Source of the DNA: Octadecabacter sp.
Lineage (GTDB): Bacteria; Pseudomonadota; Alphaproteobacteria; Rhodobacterales; Rhodobacteraceae
Length of the DNA: 64,000 nucleotides
Assembly (NCBI GenBank): GCA_028825445.1
Contig: JAPKAD010000001.1
Location: 224,820-288,819, forward strand
Direction: 5' to 3'
Shown here: piece after piece, positions 40,071-50,245 of the stretch
Position numbering within the stretch: the first letter of the stretch is position 1
Layout: each line of letters begins with the position of its first letter
Notes under the pieces: generated by a model
The model's input: the letters and a program-made list of their open reading frames with translations, nothing else
Databases searched by the model: none
Told to the model about the DNA's origin: nothing
Made by a program: the position numbers and the translations under genes

Positions 40071-41251
40071 TTCGCGGCCATCGCAATTGCTTTGCCAGCA
40101 GCATAACCAGACGACCACGCCCATTGAAAATTATAGCCCCCCAGCCAGCCTGTCACATCCACTGATTCACCAATAAAATAAAGATGTGGTGTGGTTTTTG
40201 ATTCCATAGTTTTAGATGATAGTCCGTCTGTGTTCACGCCACCAACTGTAACTTCGGCGGTCCGATAACCTTCGGTGCCTGACGGTTTGAGGGACCATTT
40301 TTGTAATGACGTGGAAAGCTCTGTAATGCGTGCATCCCCCAAATCACCAACGTTCCCTGTCAAGTCCAGTTCGCTGCCCAGAAAGTCCACAAGGCGTGCG
40401 GGGAGGTGCACTGCGAGCGCGGTAGTTATGGACTTTCGCCCATCTTCTGCGCGCTGAACTTTAAGTGCTGCATCGATTTTAAAATCAGGCGCAAGCGTGA
40501 CTTGTACATCCTCGCCCATCTGCCAGTAACTCGACGCTTGCAGTACGGCAGGGCCCGACAGCCCACGATGGGTGAACAATAAAGATTCATCAAAGGCGTA
40601 TCCGTTCGCCGTCGTCAAACGAGCAGGCGTAGATGTACCTGCGATTGGTTTGAACTTATCGTCAGAAAAGGTGAACGGTACGAGGGCAGGGCGCGTGTCA
40701 GTGACAGCCAGTCCGAATTGATCTGCGATTTGATATGCCAGTCCTGTTGCGCCCATTTTAGGAATGGATTTACCACCTGTTGCAATAACCAGATTGTTAG
40801 CCTGCACTAATTGTGCCTGCCCGTGGCGTTTCAGTGCAACGTGATAATGCGTGCCGTCATGGCGGATGTCACCGACCTCAGTTTTCAGCCATAATTCGGC
40901 CGTCTGTGCCATTTCTGAAAGCAGCATCGTAGTAATATCCTTGGCGGAAATATCGCAAAAGAGTTGGCCCAGCGTTTTTTCATGCCAAGCAATATTGTAA
41001 CTATCTACGAGTTCGATAAAATCCCATTGCGTGTAACGTGCCAGCGCCGATTTTGCGAAGTGGGGGTTCTGGCAAATGAAATTTTCAGGTGTAGTGCCAA
41101 CGTTGGTAAAATTGCAACGCCCACCGCCCGAAATGCGGATTTTTTCTGCTGGTAACTTGGCATGATCTACTACCAGTGTGCTTGGCCCACTGAAGCCCGC
41201 ACATTGCAGTCCGGCGGCTCCTGCGCCTAATATTAGGGTGTTTACATACAT
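40067..41251 (-). CDS. HI0933/BaiN-like flavoprotein (NAD(P)/FAD-dependent oxidoreductase)
   Basis: A 394-residue Rossmann flavoprotein. It has the FAD-binding GAGAAGL motif near the N-terminus, then RISGGGRCNFTN, ATGGKSIPKMGATGLAYQIA, GGVNTDGL and GWLGGYNFQWAWSSGYAAG, all signatures of the HI0933 family. Its reaction in vivo is unresolved. I start at ATG 41251 (MYVNTLILGAGAAG); the longer frame from 41308 adds 19 unlikely residues. It is divergent from ftsW. Confidence 0.85.
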   Translation of the reverse strand: MYVNTLILGAGAAGLQCAGFSGPSTLVVDHAKLPAEKIRISGGGRCNFTNVGTTPENFICQNPHFAKSALARYTQWDFIELVDSYNIAWHEKTLGQLFCDISAKDITTMLLSEMAQTAELWLKTEVGDIRHDGTHYHVALKRHGQAQLVQANNLVIATGGKSIPKMGATGLAYQIADQFGLAVTDTRPALVPFTFSDDKFKPIAGTSTPARLTTANGYAFDESLLFTHRGLSGPAVLQASSYWQMGEDVQVTLAPDFKIDAALKVQRAEDGRKSITTALAVHLPARLVDFLGSELDLTGNVGDLGDARITELSTSLQKWSLKPSGTEGYRTAEVTVGGVNTDGLSSKTMESKTTPHLYFIGESVDVTGWLGGYNFQWAWSSGYAAGKAIAMAAN

Positions 41252-41391
41252 GCAATTGGGTTGCCTTGAAACGGCTCCTCGCGCAAGGGGGCTAATTAAC
41301 GCGGTCATTTCACTGGAATCGCAATTCTTTTGCAGCTATACATATTATTAGACCCGGTGAACGGGCATATATGGGCAATAAGGCAGTCGCC

Positions 41392-42558
41392 ATGACAGAA
41401 ATGGTTTTTGGAGCAATACCCGTTCAATCGGGTGATCCTGTTTTACCACGTTGGTGGCGGACGGTTGATAAATGGACTTTGTCCTGCGTCCTTGCGTTGT
41501 TTGGTATAGGATTGTTGTTGGGGCTGGCGGCGTCGCCGCCTTTAGCAGCGAAAAATGGATTTGAGCCCTTCCATTATGTACAGCGGCAAGCCTTCTTTGG
41601 GTCTATTGCGATGGTAGTGTTGATTGTTACTTCAATGATGTCGCCCACATTGGTGCGCAGATTGGCTGTGATTGGATTTGTGGTGGCGTTCATTGCACTG
41701 ATGGGCCTGCCATTTTTTGGCACTGATTTTGGCAAAGGGGCGGTGAGGTGGTATTCGCTTGGGTTTGCGTCACTTCAGCCGTCTGAGTTTCTCAAACCTG
41801 GATTTATCGTCTTGGCAGCGTGGTTTATGGCAGCGAGCCAAGAGGTTGGTGGACCACCCGGTAAGACATATTCGTTAATGTTAACCCTTGCGATTGTGTT
41901 CTTTTTAGCGATGCAGCCAGACTTTGGCCAAGCAGCGCTCGTTCTATTTGGCTGGGGTGTGATGTATTTTATCGCTGGGGCGCCGATCTTGCTGTTGGTT
42001 GGACTGGCTGGCCTTGTGATCTTTGGTGGCACACTTGCATATTCTAATTCTGAACACTTTGCACGCCGCATTGACGGTTTTTTAACCCCTGAAGTCGACC
42101 CCACTACGCAAATGGGTTATGCTACAAATGCGATCCGCGAGGGTGGATTTTTTGGGGTTGGTGTCGGTGAAGGTCAAGTAAAATGGTCGCTTCCTGACGC
42201 ACATACAGATTTTATTATCGCAGTAGCTGCGGAAGAATACGGCCTGATCTGTGTGTTAGCGGTGATTACATTGTATTCCATTGTCGTTGTTCGGTCTTTG
42301 ATGCGCTTGATGAAGGAACGTGACTCGTTTATCCGACTAGCGGGGTGTGGTTTGGCCTGCATAGTTGGTGTTCAAGCTTTGATTAATATGGGTGTGGCTG
42401 TGCGACTTTTGCCTGCCAAAGGGATGACCTTGCCATTCATTAGTTATGGTGGCTCATCTGTCATAGCATCCGGCATAGCTGTAGGTATGTTGCTTGCGTT
42501 TACGCGCACGCGGCCGCAGGGTGAGATTGGTGATATTTTGCTGCGGCGAGGGCGATAG
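41392..42558 (+). CDS. ftsW: Septal peptidoglycan polymerase (SEDS)
   Basis: A 388-residue SEDS glycosyltransferase with ten predicted membrane segments. It polymerises lipid II at the septum with FtsI. SEDS signatures are GAVRWYSLG with QPSEFLKP, the PDFGQAALV segment, and LPFISYGGSS near the C-terminus. I start at ATG 41392 (MTEMVFG, AAGG nine bases upstream); an ATG at 41371 adds seven residues. Confidence 0.95.
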   Translation: MTEMVFGAIPVQSGDPVLPRWWRTVDKWTLSCVLALFGIGLLLGLAASPPLAAKNGFEPFHYVQRQAFFGSIAMVVLIVTSMMSPTLVRRLAVIGFVVAFIALMGLPFFGTDFGKGAVRWYSLGFASLQPSEFLKPGFIVLAAWFMAASQEVGGPPGKTYSLMLTLAIVFFLAMQPDFGQAALVLFGWGVMYFIAGAPILLLVGLAGLVIFGGTLAYSNSEHFARRIDGFLTPEVDPTTQMGYATNAIREGGFFGVGVGEGQVKWSLPDAHTDFIIAVAAEEYGLICVLAVITLYSIVVVRSLMRLMKERDSFIRLAGCGLACIVGVQALINMGVAVRLLPAKGMTLPFISYGGSSVIASGIAVGMLLAFTRTRPQGEIGDILLRRGR

Positions 42559-42561
42559 ACG

Positions 42562-43656
42562 ATGGCTGATCCACTTCTCATCATCGCAGCGGGCGGAACG
42601 GGCGGGCATATGTTTCCCGCACAAGCACTGGCTGAGGCAATGCTAGAGCGTGGCTGGAGAGTGAAGCTGTCGACTGATGGTCGAGGCTTGCGCTACACTG
42701 GTGGTTTCCCTCATGCAGTTGAAATTGAGCAGGTTGGATCGGCTACGTTCGCGCACGAGGGGCTGCTGGCTAAGTTAATGGTGCCGTTTACCATTATGAG
42801 TGGAATACTGTCGTCTATTTATAAGATGCTTTGCGACAGACCTTCGGTAGTTGTCGGATTTGGTGGTTATCCGACCATTCCGGCGATGTCTGCGGCTTGG
42901 GTTTTGCGTAGACCGCGTATGCTCCATGAACAAAATGGTGTTCTGGGCCGTGTAAACCGAATTTTTTCCAAACGTGTAAATAAAGTCGCGTGTGGGACGT
43001 GGCCAACTTCCATGCCCGAAGGCATTGCTGGTGTTCCAGTTGGAAATCCTGTGCGCCGTGCGATACTAGAACGTGCAGGGGCAGGTTACATCGCACCAGG
43101 TGATTATCCGATGTCCATTCTTGTAATGGGGGGATCGCAAGGTGCGCGCATTTTAAGCGACGTGGTTCCACCGGCTATTTCTGGCTTACCAAGTTCGCTT
43201 CGCCGCAATGTCCGTGTCAGCCATCAGGCACGCAGTGAAGATCTTGACCGCGTCGCACAATATTACGCTGATGAAGGCATCCCTGCTGATGTGCAGACGT
43301 TTTTCAATGACGTACCGACTCGTATGTCAGAGGCTCAGCTTGTGATTTCGCGCGCAGGCGCGTCGTCGATTGCTGACCTGAGCGTAATAGGTCGCCCATC
43401 AATTCTTGTGCCTTATGCGCTGGCTGCTGCAGATCATCAGACGGCAAATTCTCAGGAATTAGTATCTGCGCATGCCGCAATTATGATCTTAGAGGCAAAT
43501 CTGCATGTTGAAAGCCTGTCAGACAAAATTGCGGCCGTGTTGAGTAATCCCAACGAGGCTTTAAAAATGTCACTAGCTGCCCTTGCCTGCGGTAAACCTG
43601 ATGCCACAGAAACTCTTGTTTCGCTGACTATAGAGTTGAGTGAAAAGACACACTAA
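42562..43656 (+). CDS. murG: Lipid II synthase (GlcNAc transferase)
   Basis: A 364-residue peripheral membrane GT28 glycosyltransferase turning lipid I to lipid II with UDP-GlcNAc. The N-terminal Gly-rich loop [10 protein letters not shown] is at 11-20. [22 protein letters not shown] and [12 protein letters not shown] followed by [14 protein letters not shown] form the donor site. It starts three bases after ftsW. Confidence 0.97.
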   Translation: MADPLLIIAAGGTGGHMFPAQALAEAMLERGWRVKLSTDGRGLRYTGGFPHAVEIEQVGSATFAHEGLLAKLMVPFTIMSGILSSIYKMLCDRPSVVVGFGGYPTIPAMSAAWVLRRPRMLHEQNGVLGRVNRIFSKRVNKVACGTWPTSMPEGIAGVPVGNPVRRAILERAGAGYIAPGDYPMSILVMGGSQGARILSDVVPPAISGLPSSLRRNVRVSHQARSEDLDRVAQYYADEGIPADVQTFFNDVPTRMSEAQLVISRAGASSIADLSVIGRPSILVPYALAAADHQTANSQELVSAHAAIMILEANLHVESLSDKIAAVLSNPNEALKMSLAALACGKPDATETLVSLTIELSEKTH

Positions 43657-43701
43657 GGCCTAAGCAGTATGTAAATAAAATAAATGTACGGGAGCCTCGA
43701 C

Positions 43702-45099
43702 ATGAACGCTGCAACAAAAATCTCCCTCGACGTTGGTCCGATACACTTTGTCGGGATTGGGGGAATTGGAATGTCTGGTATCGCAGAGGTGCTGCTGTCC
43801 CATGGCTACGTTGTGCAGGGGTCTGATTTAAAAGAAACGCCGATCACCAAACGGTTGCAAAAACTTGGGGCATTCATCTTTGAAAGTCAGCGGGCTGAGA
43901 ATATTAGAGAAGCTGAAGTTGTCGTAATTTCAAGTGCCATCAAGTCAGGAAACCCCGAACTGGATGCTGCCCGCCAACGCGGTCTGCCAGTCGTGCGTCG
44001 CGCTGAAATGCTGGCGGAACTTATGCGGATGAAGTCAAACATCGCGGTTGCTGGAACCCATGGTAAAACTACAACCACCACGATGGTTGCGGCACTGCTT
44101 GAAGAAGGTAATTTTAACCCAACAGTAGTGAACGGCGGAATTATTCACGCCTACGGATCAAATGCTCGCGTTGGGGACGGCGAATGGATGGTTGTTGAAG
44201 CGGATGAAAGCGACGGCACATTCAATCGTTTGCCAGCGACCATCGCGATTGTAACCAACATCGATCCTGAGCACATGGAGCACTGGGGCACTATTGATAA
44301 CTTGCATGCGGGTTTTTATGATTTTGTGTCTAACATTCCGTTTTATGGCCTTGCCGTGTGCTGTACGGATGACAGCGATGTGCAAACCTTGGTCGGCAAA
44401 ATTACTGACCGGCGAGTTGTTACCTATGGTTTTAACGCTCAAGCCGATGTTCGGGCGGTCAATTTGACCTATAAAAAAGGAGTGGGGTGCTTTGATGTGG
44501 TTTTGCAGAACGACGACTTAACGATTGAAAGCTGCGCATTGCCTATGCCAGGCGATCACAATGTGTCCAATGCTTTGGCCGCAATTGCCGTGGCACGCCA
44601 TCTTGGCATGAAAACAAAAGAAATCCGCGCTGCTTTGGCTTCTTTTAAAGGGGTTGGGCGTCGCTTTACCTGCGTTGGCGAAGTCGACGGTGTCACAATA
44701 ATAGACGATTATGGACACCACCCAACTGAGATTACAGCTGTGTTAAAAGCCGCGCGCCAATCGTCAGATGGACGCATTATTGCAGTTCACCAACCGCATC
44801 GCTACACTCGCTTATCCAACCATTTTACAGATTTCTGTGCGTGTTTCAACGACGCTGACGTCGTTGCAATCACCGAGGTTTTCGCTGCTGGAGAAAAAGT
44901 TATGGTAGGCGCGACACGTGACGATCTAGTCGCAGGTTTAATTCGTGCGGGACACCGGGATGCCCGTGCAATTAACAATGAGGCCGACCTCGTTTTGCTT
45001 GTGAAAGAACAAGCGAAACCGGGTGATATGGTAGTGTGTCTTGGTGCGGGATCAATATCCGGTTGGGCCAACGCGTTACCGGATATGTTAAAGGCGTGA
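43702..45099 (+). CDS. murC: UDP-MurNAc:L-Ala ligase
   Basis: A 465-residue Mur ligase. [18 protein letters not shown] (14-31) is the N-terminal nucleotide-sugar loop and AGTHGKTT (117-124) the P-loop; [10 protein letters not shown] is the conserved C-terminal motif. I start at ATG 43702 with GGAG eight bases upstream; ATG 43684 adds six residues. Confidence 0.97.
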   Translation: MNAATKISLDVGPIHFVGIGGIGMSGIAEVLLSHGYVVQGSDLKETPITKRLQKLGAFIFESQRAENIREAEVVVISSAIKSGNPELDAARQRGLPVVRRAEMLAELMRMKSNIAVAGTHGKTTTTTMVAALLEEGNFNPTVVNGGIIHAYGSNARVGDGEWMVVEADESDGTFNRLPATIAIVTNIDPEHMEHWGTIDNLHAGFYDFVSNIPFYGLAVCCTDDSDVQTLVGKITDRRVVTYGFNAQADVRAVNLTYKKGVGCFDVVLQNDDLTIESCALPMPGDHNVSNALAAIAVARHLGMKTKEIRAALASFKGVGRRFTCVGEVDGVTIIDDYGHHPTEITAVLKAARQSSDGRIIAVHQPHRYTRLSNHFTDFCACFNDADVVAITEVFAAGEKVMVGATRDDLVAGLIRAGHRDARAINNEADLVLLVKEQAKPGDMVVCLGAGSISGWANALPDMLKA

Positions 45100-45323
45100 C
45101 GTATGAATGGTTGATCCTTGGTGCAATTTTAATCATTGCACTACTTCCCACAATCAGATGGTTACGACGTCTTTTGTGGGCTTTTTCGATTGCATTTATT
45201 GGCGTTATGTTAATTCATATGCAGTATAATTCTGTCGAAGCGATTTTGGCTTTGGGCGCAATGAGTGGTGGTCTGATAATGGCGCGCCCAGTTCGACGTA
45301 TCGTGTTTGGCGGGCTGTTGTGA
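45096..45323 (+). CDS. Small membrane protein between murC and murB (DUF2484-like position)
   Basis: A 75-residue protein starting at GTG 45096, whose GTGA overlaps the murC stop by four bases. It begins [21 protein letters not shown], a first membrane span, with a second at about 25-42 ([17 protein letters not shown]) and possibly a third, then ends in basic residues ([11 protein letters not shown]). In Roseobacters one or two small membrane proteins (one is DUF2484) occupy this slot. Sequence identity is too low for me to name it. Confidence 0.7.
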   Translation: MTYEWLILGAILIIALLPTIRWLRRLLWAFSIAFIGVMLIHMQYNSVEAILALGAMSGGLIMARPVRRIVFGGLL

Positions 45324-45870
45324 AACGGGCCAAATTTGTAGTTCGCATTAGTTGGTCGTTTAACAGGTGCCATTCTTAAGGCGTTTGAGGCCACAGTTAC
45401 ACTAATTTTCAGGCTAGGAAATTTTAACTATTTCATACTTTGTTAGTGTTTACTTCTCTGTTCACTAATTTACTTAAACGTAACTAACTTTTATGCTGAA
45501 GTATTTTTTTGGGTTTTGTCGTCTGTTGAAATATATCCATGTTCGCTTACGTTGCCGGCATTTGGAAATACTAGAATGGTCTCAATCAATTTGAGTTTTG
45601 CGTAGTTGTGGATACAAGTGTTCTGTCGTAGTTGTTGAGGTCCATTATCCTTTTTTTAGTAGCCTAAGCTTGAACTCGAAAACCATTCTGCTTTTGGGCA
45701 TAATTTATATAAGAATGAGCTTCGGGCTTCTGATTTTAGGGTGGGATTTTTTACGCTGGACTATGGTTTATCTTTTGCCCTGGCTGTGTAGTACATTTTG
45801 TTTTGTCAGTAACGGCTCAGAGAAGATGCTAAGACTTGGCATGATCAATATGTGGCGCTAAACGTTTCCC
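45324..45870. other. Spacer before murB, possible relic of a second small membrane gene
   Basis: About 550 bases. A + frame at 45598-45861 has no ribosome site but encodes hydrophobic sequence (MSFGLLILGWDFLRW, YLLPWLCSTFCF) ending MWR just before murB. Another frame over the same bases reads GFFTLDYGLSFALAV. Either could be the decayed DUF2484 gene expected between murC and murB. The first 270 bases are AT-rich with nothing recognisable. Confidence 0.35.
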
Positions 45871-46824
45871 ATGATATTTGATAATTTACCAATCGTGCGT
45901 GGGATTTTGACCCTGAACCGTAGAATGTCTGATTTGACATGGCTTCGTGTGGGTGGGCAAGCGGATGTGTTTTTTCAGCCTGTTGACGAAGATGATTTAC
46001 GAAAATTTTTGACTGTTTTGCCATTGGATGTGCCTGTGTTTGTCATGGGGGTAGGGTCCAATCTGATTGTGCGCGATGGTGGCATACGTGGTGTTGTGAT
46101 CCGGTTAGGGCGCGGGTTCAACAGTATTGAATTTAATGGAAATTTAGTGCGCGTAGGAGCTGCAGCGCTTGACTCACATGTAGCGCGTAAGGCCGCCAGA
46201 CTAGGGCTGAACTTGACATTTCTGCGCACAATTCCTGGATCAATTGGTGGTGCTGTGACCATGAATGCAGGCTGTTATGGTGACTATATGTCGGATGTGA
46301 TCCAAGAAGTACGGGTCGTCATGCGTGATGGGTCAGTGCAAAACTTGGCGGTTGCTGATCTTGATCTCAAATATCGTTCATCAACCTTGCCAGAAGGTGC
46401 GGTCATTGTGTCGGCTACGCTGAAAGCTGTGTGCGAGGAAGCTCAGATACTTGAAGAGCGTATGACGTTGCAGCTTGCCAAACGTGATAAATCTCAACCG
46501 ACCAAAGATCGTACTGCAGGCAGCACATTTCGAAATCCATCTGGATTTTCGAGTACGGGGCAGGTGGATGATACCCATGATTTAAAGGCGTGGAAGATGA
46601 TTGACGATGCAGGCATGCGCGGGATGACTCGTGGAGGCGCTATCATTAACACCATGCATTCTAACTTTCTCACCAACGCTGGTGGTGCAACGGCGGCTGA
46701 TCTGGAAAGATTAGGAGAAGATGTTCGAAAAAAGGTTTACGAAACTAGCGGACTAACGCTAGAATGGGAAATTATGAGGGTTGGTGAACCGGCCCCACAA
46801 GGTTTACCGCCTTTGCAAAAGTAA
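45871..46824 (+). CDS. murB: UDP-N-acetylenolpyruvoylglucosamine reductase
   Basis: A 317-residue FAD enzyme that reduces UDP-GlcNAc-enolpyruvate to UDP-MurNAc with NADPH. FAD-binding [13 protein letters not shown] (60-71) and [16 protein letters not shown] (122-137). Catalytic residues R169 (KYRS), S218 (AGSTFRNP, proton donor) and E300 (EWEI) are all present. Confidence 0.97.
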   Translation: MIFDNLPIVRGILTLNRRMSDLTWLRVGGQADVFFQPVDEDDLRKFLTVLPLDVPVFVMGVGSNLIVRDGGIRGVVIRLGRGFNSIEFNGNLVRVGAAALDSHVARKAARLGLNLTFLRTIPGSIGGAVTMNAGCYGDYMSDVIQEVRVVMRDGSVQNLAVADLDLKYRSSTLPEGAVIVSATLKAVCEEAQILEERMTLQLAKRDKSQPTKDRTAGSTFRNPSGFSSTGQVDDTHDLKAWKMIDDAGMRGMTRGGAIINTMHSNFLTNAGGATAADLERLGEDVRKKVYETSGLTLEWEIMRVGEPAPQGLPPLQK

Positions 46825-46902
46825 AAAGGTAAAGCCCCAACAGGCAGGGGTAAATTAAACGCGACAAATGACGGTTCGTGAAGGACCGCGAAAGAGGACA
46901 GT

Positions 46903-47814
46903 GTGTCGAGCAGGACACCTAAAACCATTGCCGTCCTTTTGGGCGGCCCGTCAACTGAACGTGAGGTATCTCTCAGTTCGGGTAACGAGTGTGCGGCAGC
47001 CTTGCGGACCGCTGGGTTTGACGTTGTCGAAATTGATGCTGACTTGGACTTGGTGGAACAACTGAAATTGTTCAAGCCAGACGTGGTGTTTAACGCGTTG
47101 CATGGCCGATATTGCGAAGACGGTGTAGTGCAAGGTTTGCTGGAATGGTTGCGCATACCATATACACATTCAGGTGTTTTGGCATCGGCTATGGCGATGG
47201 ACAAACAAAGAACCAAAGACATTTATCGTACATATGGATTGCCGTTTGTAGAGAGTGTCCTGGCTAGCAAAACCCAAATCGAAGCCGCGCATGTGCTATC
47301 GCCGCCCTACGTGGTAAAACCCTTTGATGAAGGTTCAAGTATTGGTATTTCCTTAGTGATGAAAGGTGATAGCCCGCCCACATTAGACGTAGATTTACCA
47401 GATTTGATGATGGTTGAAGCTTATGCGCCAGGGCGTGAACTTACAACGGCTGTGCTTGGAACCCGCGCGCTGACAGTTACTGATATAGCGGTTGATGGCT
47501 TATATGATTATGCCGCAAAATATGAACTTGGTGGATCCAAGCACACGTTACCTGCCAACGTGCCGGACGTTATTTTTCAGGCATGTATGAACTACGCTGT
47601 CAGGGCACATGACGCGCTTGGTTGTCGTGGGTTAAGCCGCACAGACTTTAGATGGGACGAAAGTCGTGGTCTTGACGGATTGATCTTACTGGAAACGAAC
47701 ACGCAACCAGGTATGACTCCGACATCGCTGGCACCAGAGCAAGCCGAATTTTGTGGCATCAGCTTTCCAAACTTAATGATTTGGATGGTAGAGGACGCAT
47801 CATGCAACCGTTAA
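46903..47814 (+). CDS. ddl: D-alanine--D-alanine ligase
   Basis: A 303-residue ATP-grasp ligase making D-Ala-D-Ala for MurF. It opens VLLGGPSTEREVSLSSG, with FNALHGRYCEDG, YVVKPFDEGSSIGIS (ATP-grasp loop), CRGLSRTDFRW and LETNTQPGMTPTSL (metal and substrate ligands). Start GTG at 46903. Its 3' end overlaps ftsQ by 13 bases. Confidence 0.96.
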   Translation: MSSRTPKTIAVLLGGPSTEREVSLSSGNECAAALRTAGFDVVEIDADLDLVEQLKLFKPDVVFNALHGRYCEDGVVQGLLEWLRIPYTHSGVLASAMAMDKQRTKDIYRTYGLPFVESVLASKTQIEAAHVLSPPYVVKPFDEGSSIGISLVMKGDSPPTLDVDLPDLMMVEAYAPGRELTTAVLGTRALTVTDIAVDGLYDYAAKYELGGSKHTLPANVPDVIFQACMNYAVRAHDALGCRGLSRTDFRWDESRGLDGLILLETNTQPGMTPTSLAPEQAEFCGISFPNLMIWMVEDASCNR

Positions 47815-48677
47815 GGTCACAATTTTCAACTAACCCCCACCGTGATCCTGCACCATCGCGGTGGGGGTACCGTTATCAACGTTTGATGCTGACACCTGGA
47901 TTTAGAAAATTGGTCAAAGTTGGCATTCCAATGTTGGTTGTTGCAGGCTTGATAGCAGGTTGGACGGCACGCGAGCCTAGTCGCCAAATAATGAGTGACG
48001 TTTATCATTCCACCAAAAACCGAATTCAGCAGCGTGATGAATTTATGGTTAAAGTCATGACTGTAGACGGTGCCCAAGATACACTTGCTTCTGATATTCG
48101 TACAGTGCTGCCTTTAGAATTTCCCACATCAAGCTTTGATCTCGATCTTGAGGAAATGCGCAAGGTTATTGCTGCATTGCCTGCTGTCGGTGACGTTACG
48201 CTAAGGATAAAGCCGGGTGGTATTTTGCAGGTTTATGTAACGCAAAGGATTGCTGTTGCAGTGTTTCGTACAGTAGAGGGATTAAAGCTGATCGATGAGG
48301 GAGGAGTGCTGCTTCAGGATATTTTAGTGCGTGCGGATCGATCTGATTTGCCTCTTATAACTGGGGATGGTGCGCGTGAAGCATTGAGCGAAGGTCTTGA
48401 AATTTACGAGCGAGCTGGCCCGCTTGCGTCCCGTATGCGCGGTGTTCTGCGTATGGGTGAACGCCGTTGGGATGTGATCTTAGACAGCGGGCAGCGCATT
48501 TTATTGCCTGCCACAAACGCTATTTCGGCGTTTGAGCGCGTTGTCGCATTGAACCAAGCGCAGGACCTTCTAGAGCGTGATGTGAGTGTTGTAGACATGC
48601 GCCACCCAGCACGCCCAACAATCCGCCTGAATAAAAATGCCATGGCGAACCGGCGTCAAATCACTTCAGACCAATAA
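47802..48677 (+). CDS. ftsQ: Cell division protein FtsQ
   Basis: A 291-residue bitopic divisome scaffold. The cytoplasmic tail includes PHRDPAPSRWGYRYQRL, the membrane segment is about 39-56, then a periplasmic POTRA domain and the FtsQ domain with MRGVLRMGERRWDVILDSG. ATG 47802 lies inside the end of ddl. Confidence 0.93.
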   Translation: MQPLRSQFSTNPHRDPAPSRWGYRYQRLMLTPGFRKLVKVGIPMLVVAGLIAGWTAREPSRQIMSDVYHSTKNRIQQRDEFMVKVMTVDGAQDTLASDIRTVLPLEFPTSSFDLDLEEMRKVIAALPAVGDVTLRIKPGGILQVYVTQRIAVAVFRTVEGLKLIDEGGVLLQDILVRADRSDLPLITGDGAREALSEGLEIYERAGPLASRMRGVLRMGERRWDVILDSGQRILLPATNAISAFERVVALNQAQDLLERDVSVVDMRHPARPTIRLNKNAMANRRQITSDQ

Positions 48678-48696
48678 CATGAATAGGTGTGTAGAA

Positions 48697-50043
48697 ATGA
48701 AAGATCTGTACCAATCACAACGTGCTATGCGCAATATGCGCCGAGCAGCTATGCAGCGTGGTGTTATTGCAATTCTTGACGTGGGCAGTTCAAAAATTGC
48801 TTGCCTGGTGTTGCGCTTTGATGGGCCAGAGCAGTTTAGCGCTAAGGAAAGTGCGGGCGACGGTGTTGGTTCAATGGCAGGGCAGTCGTCATTCCGCGTG
48901 ATTGGTGCCGCCACGACGCGGTCGCGAGGCGTTCGTTTTGGCGAAGTTGAGGCCATGGCTGAAACTGAGCGTGCTGTGCGCACTGCGGTTCAAGCTGCGC
49001 AAAAGATGGCTAATGTGCGGGTAGATCACGTGATTGCTTGCCTGTCAGGTGGGCGTCCGCGGTCATACGGCCTTGATGGGCAAGTTGATGTGCAAGGAGA
49101 GGTTGTCACAGAAGGCGATATTGGTCGTGTACTCGCTGAGTGTGAGCTCCCCGATATTGGCGATGGGCGAGAAGTTTTGCATGCCCAACCAGTTAATTTT
49201 GCGCTTGATCATAGATCTGGCCTAGCTGATCCGCGTGGGCAAACAGGTACGACGCTGACCACTGATATGCACATGATGACTGTCGAAGCGAGCATTATCG
49301 AGAACTTGCTATATTGCATAAAACGCTGTGACCTTGAACTGGCTGGCATCGCATCTTCAGCCTATGCATCTGGCGTTTCATCGTTGGTAGAAGATGAACA
49401 AGAGCTTGGTGCAGCCTGCATCGATATGGGTGGTGGGTCTACGGGTATTTCAATTTTCGTGCGTAAACACATGATTTATTCTGATTGCGTGCGGATGGGT
49501 GGGGACCATGTAACGTCAGATATTTCAATGGGTTTACAAGTAGCACCTGCTATGGCGGAACGGATCAAAACTTTCTATGGTGGTGTGTTGGCAACTGGCA
49601 TGGACGATCGCGAGATGATTGAGGTTGGCAGCAACACTGGTGATTGGGAACGTGACAGCCGAACTGTGTCACGTGCTGAACTGATCGGTATTATGCGACC
49701 TCGCGTGGAAGAAATTCTTGAAGAAGTGCGTGTGAAGTTGGATACGGCAGGATTTGAGCATCTTCCAAGCCAGCAAATCGTGTTGACAGGTGGTGGAAGT
49801 CAAATTCCTGGCCTTGATGGTATGGCGAGCAAAATCCTCGGTCAGCAGGTTCGCCTCGGTCGGCCACTGCGCGTTCAGGGTCTGCCGCAGGCAGCAACTG
49901 GATCGGCATTTTCCGCTGCAGTGGGCCTTTCACTCTTTGCCGCAAATCCACAAGATGAATGGTGGGATTTTGACATTCCCGCTGAGAAATACCCAGCGCG
50001 ATCATTCAAACGAGCGGTTCGTTGGTTCCGAGAGAACTGGTAA
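48697..50043 (+). CDS. ftsA: Cell division protein FtsA (actin-like)
   Basis: A 448-residue actin-fold protein tethering FtsZ to the membrane. Phosphate-1 motif IAILDVGSSKIACLV, then CIDMGGGSTGISIF (phosphate 2) and LTGGGSQIPGLDGMASKIL (adenosine). The C-terminal tail FKRAVRWFRENW is an amphipathic membrane-targeting helix. I start at ATG 48697 (MKDLYQSQRA) with TAGGTG upstream; ATG 48679 adds six residues. Confidence 0.96.
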   Translation: MKDLYQSQRAMRNMRRAAMQRGVIAILDVGSSKIACLVLRFDGPEQFSAKESAGDGVGSMAGQSSFRVIGAATTRSRGVRFGEVEAMAETERAVRTAVQAAQKMANVRVDHVIACLSGGRPRSYGLDGQVDVQGEVVTEGDIGRVLAECELPDIGDGREVLHAQPVNFALDHRSGLADPRGQTGTTLTTDMHMMTVEASIIENLLYCIKRCDLELAGIASSAYASGVSSLVEDEQELGAACIDMGGGSTGISIFVRKHMIYSDCVRMGGDHVTSDISMGLQVAPAMAERIKTFYGGVLATGMDDREMIEVGSNTGDWERDSRTVSRAELIGIMRPRVEEILEEVRVKLDTAGFEHLPSQQIVLTGGGSQIPGLDGMASKILGQQVRLGRPLRVQGLPQAATGSAFSAAVGLSLFAANPQDEWWDFDIPAEKYPARSFKRAVRWFRENW

Positions 50044-50245
50044 CCAACTGGGTCCTGATAACTTGCATTACGCAAGATTTCGCTCATAAAGCTATATACG
50101 GCGAAAAATTACCTAATAAGGCCCACATTTTGCGCCTTTTTCGCAGTTTCTTCGTGACCACAGCGGTGACAACCGTTAGGATCAAAGAAATATTACGACA
50201 AGAACGCTCGTTGGGACGAGCCTAACAATACAGGCGGACAGCACA

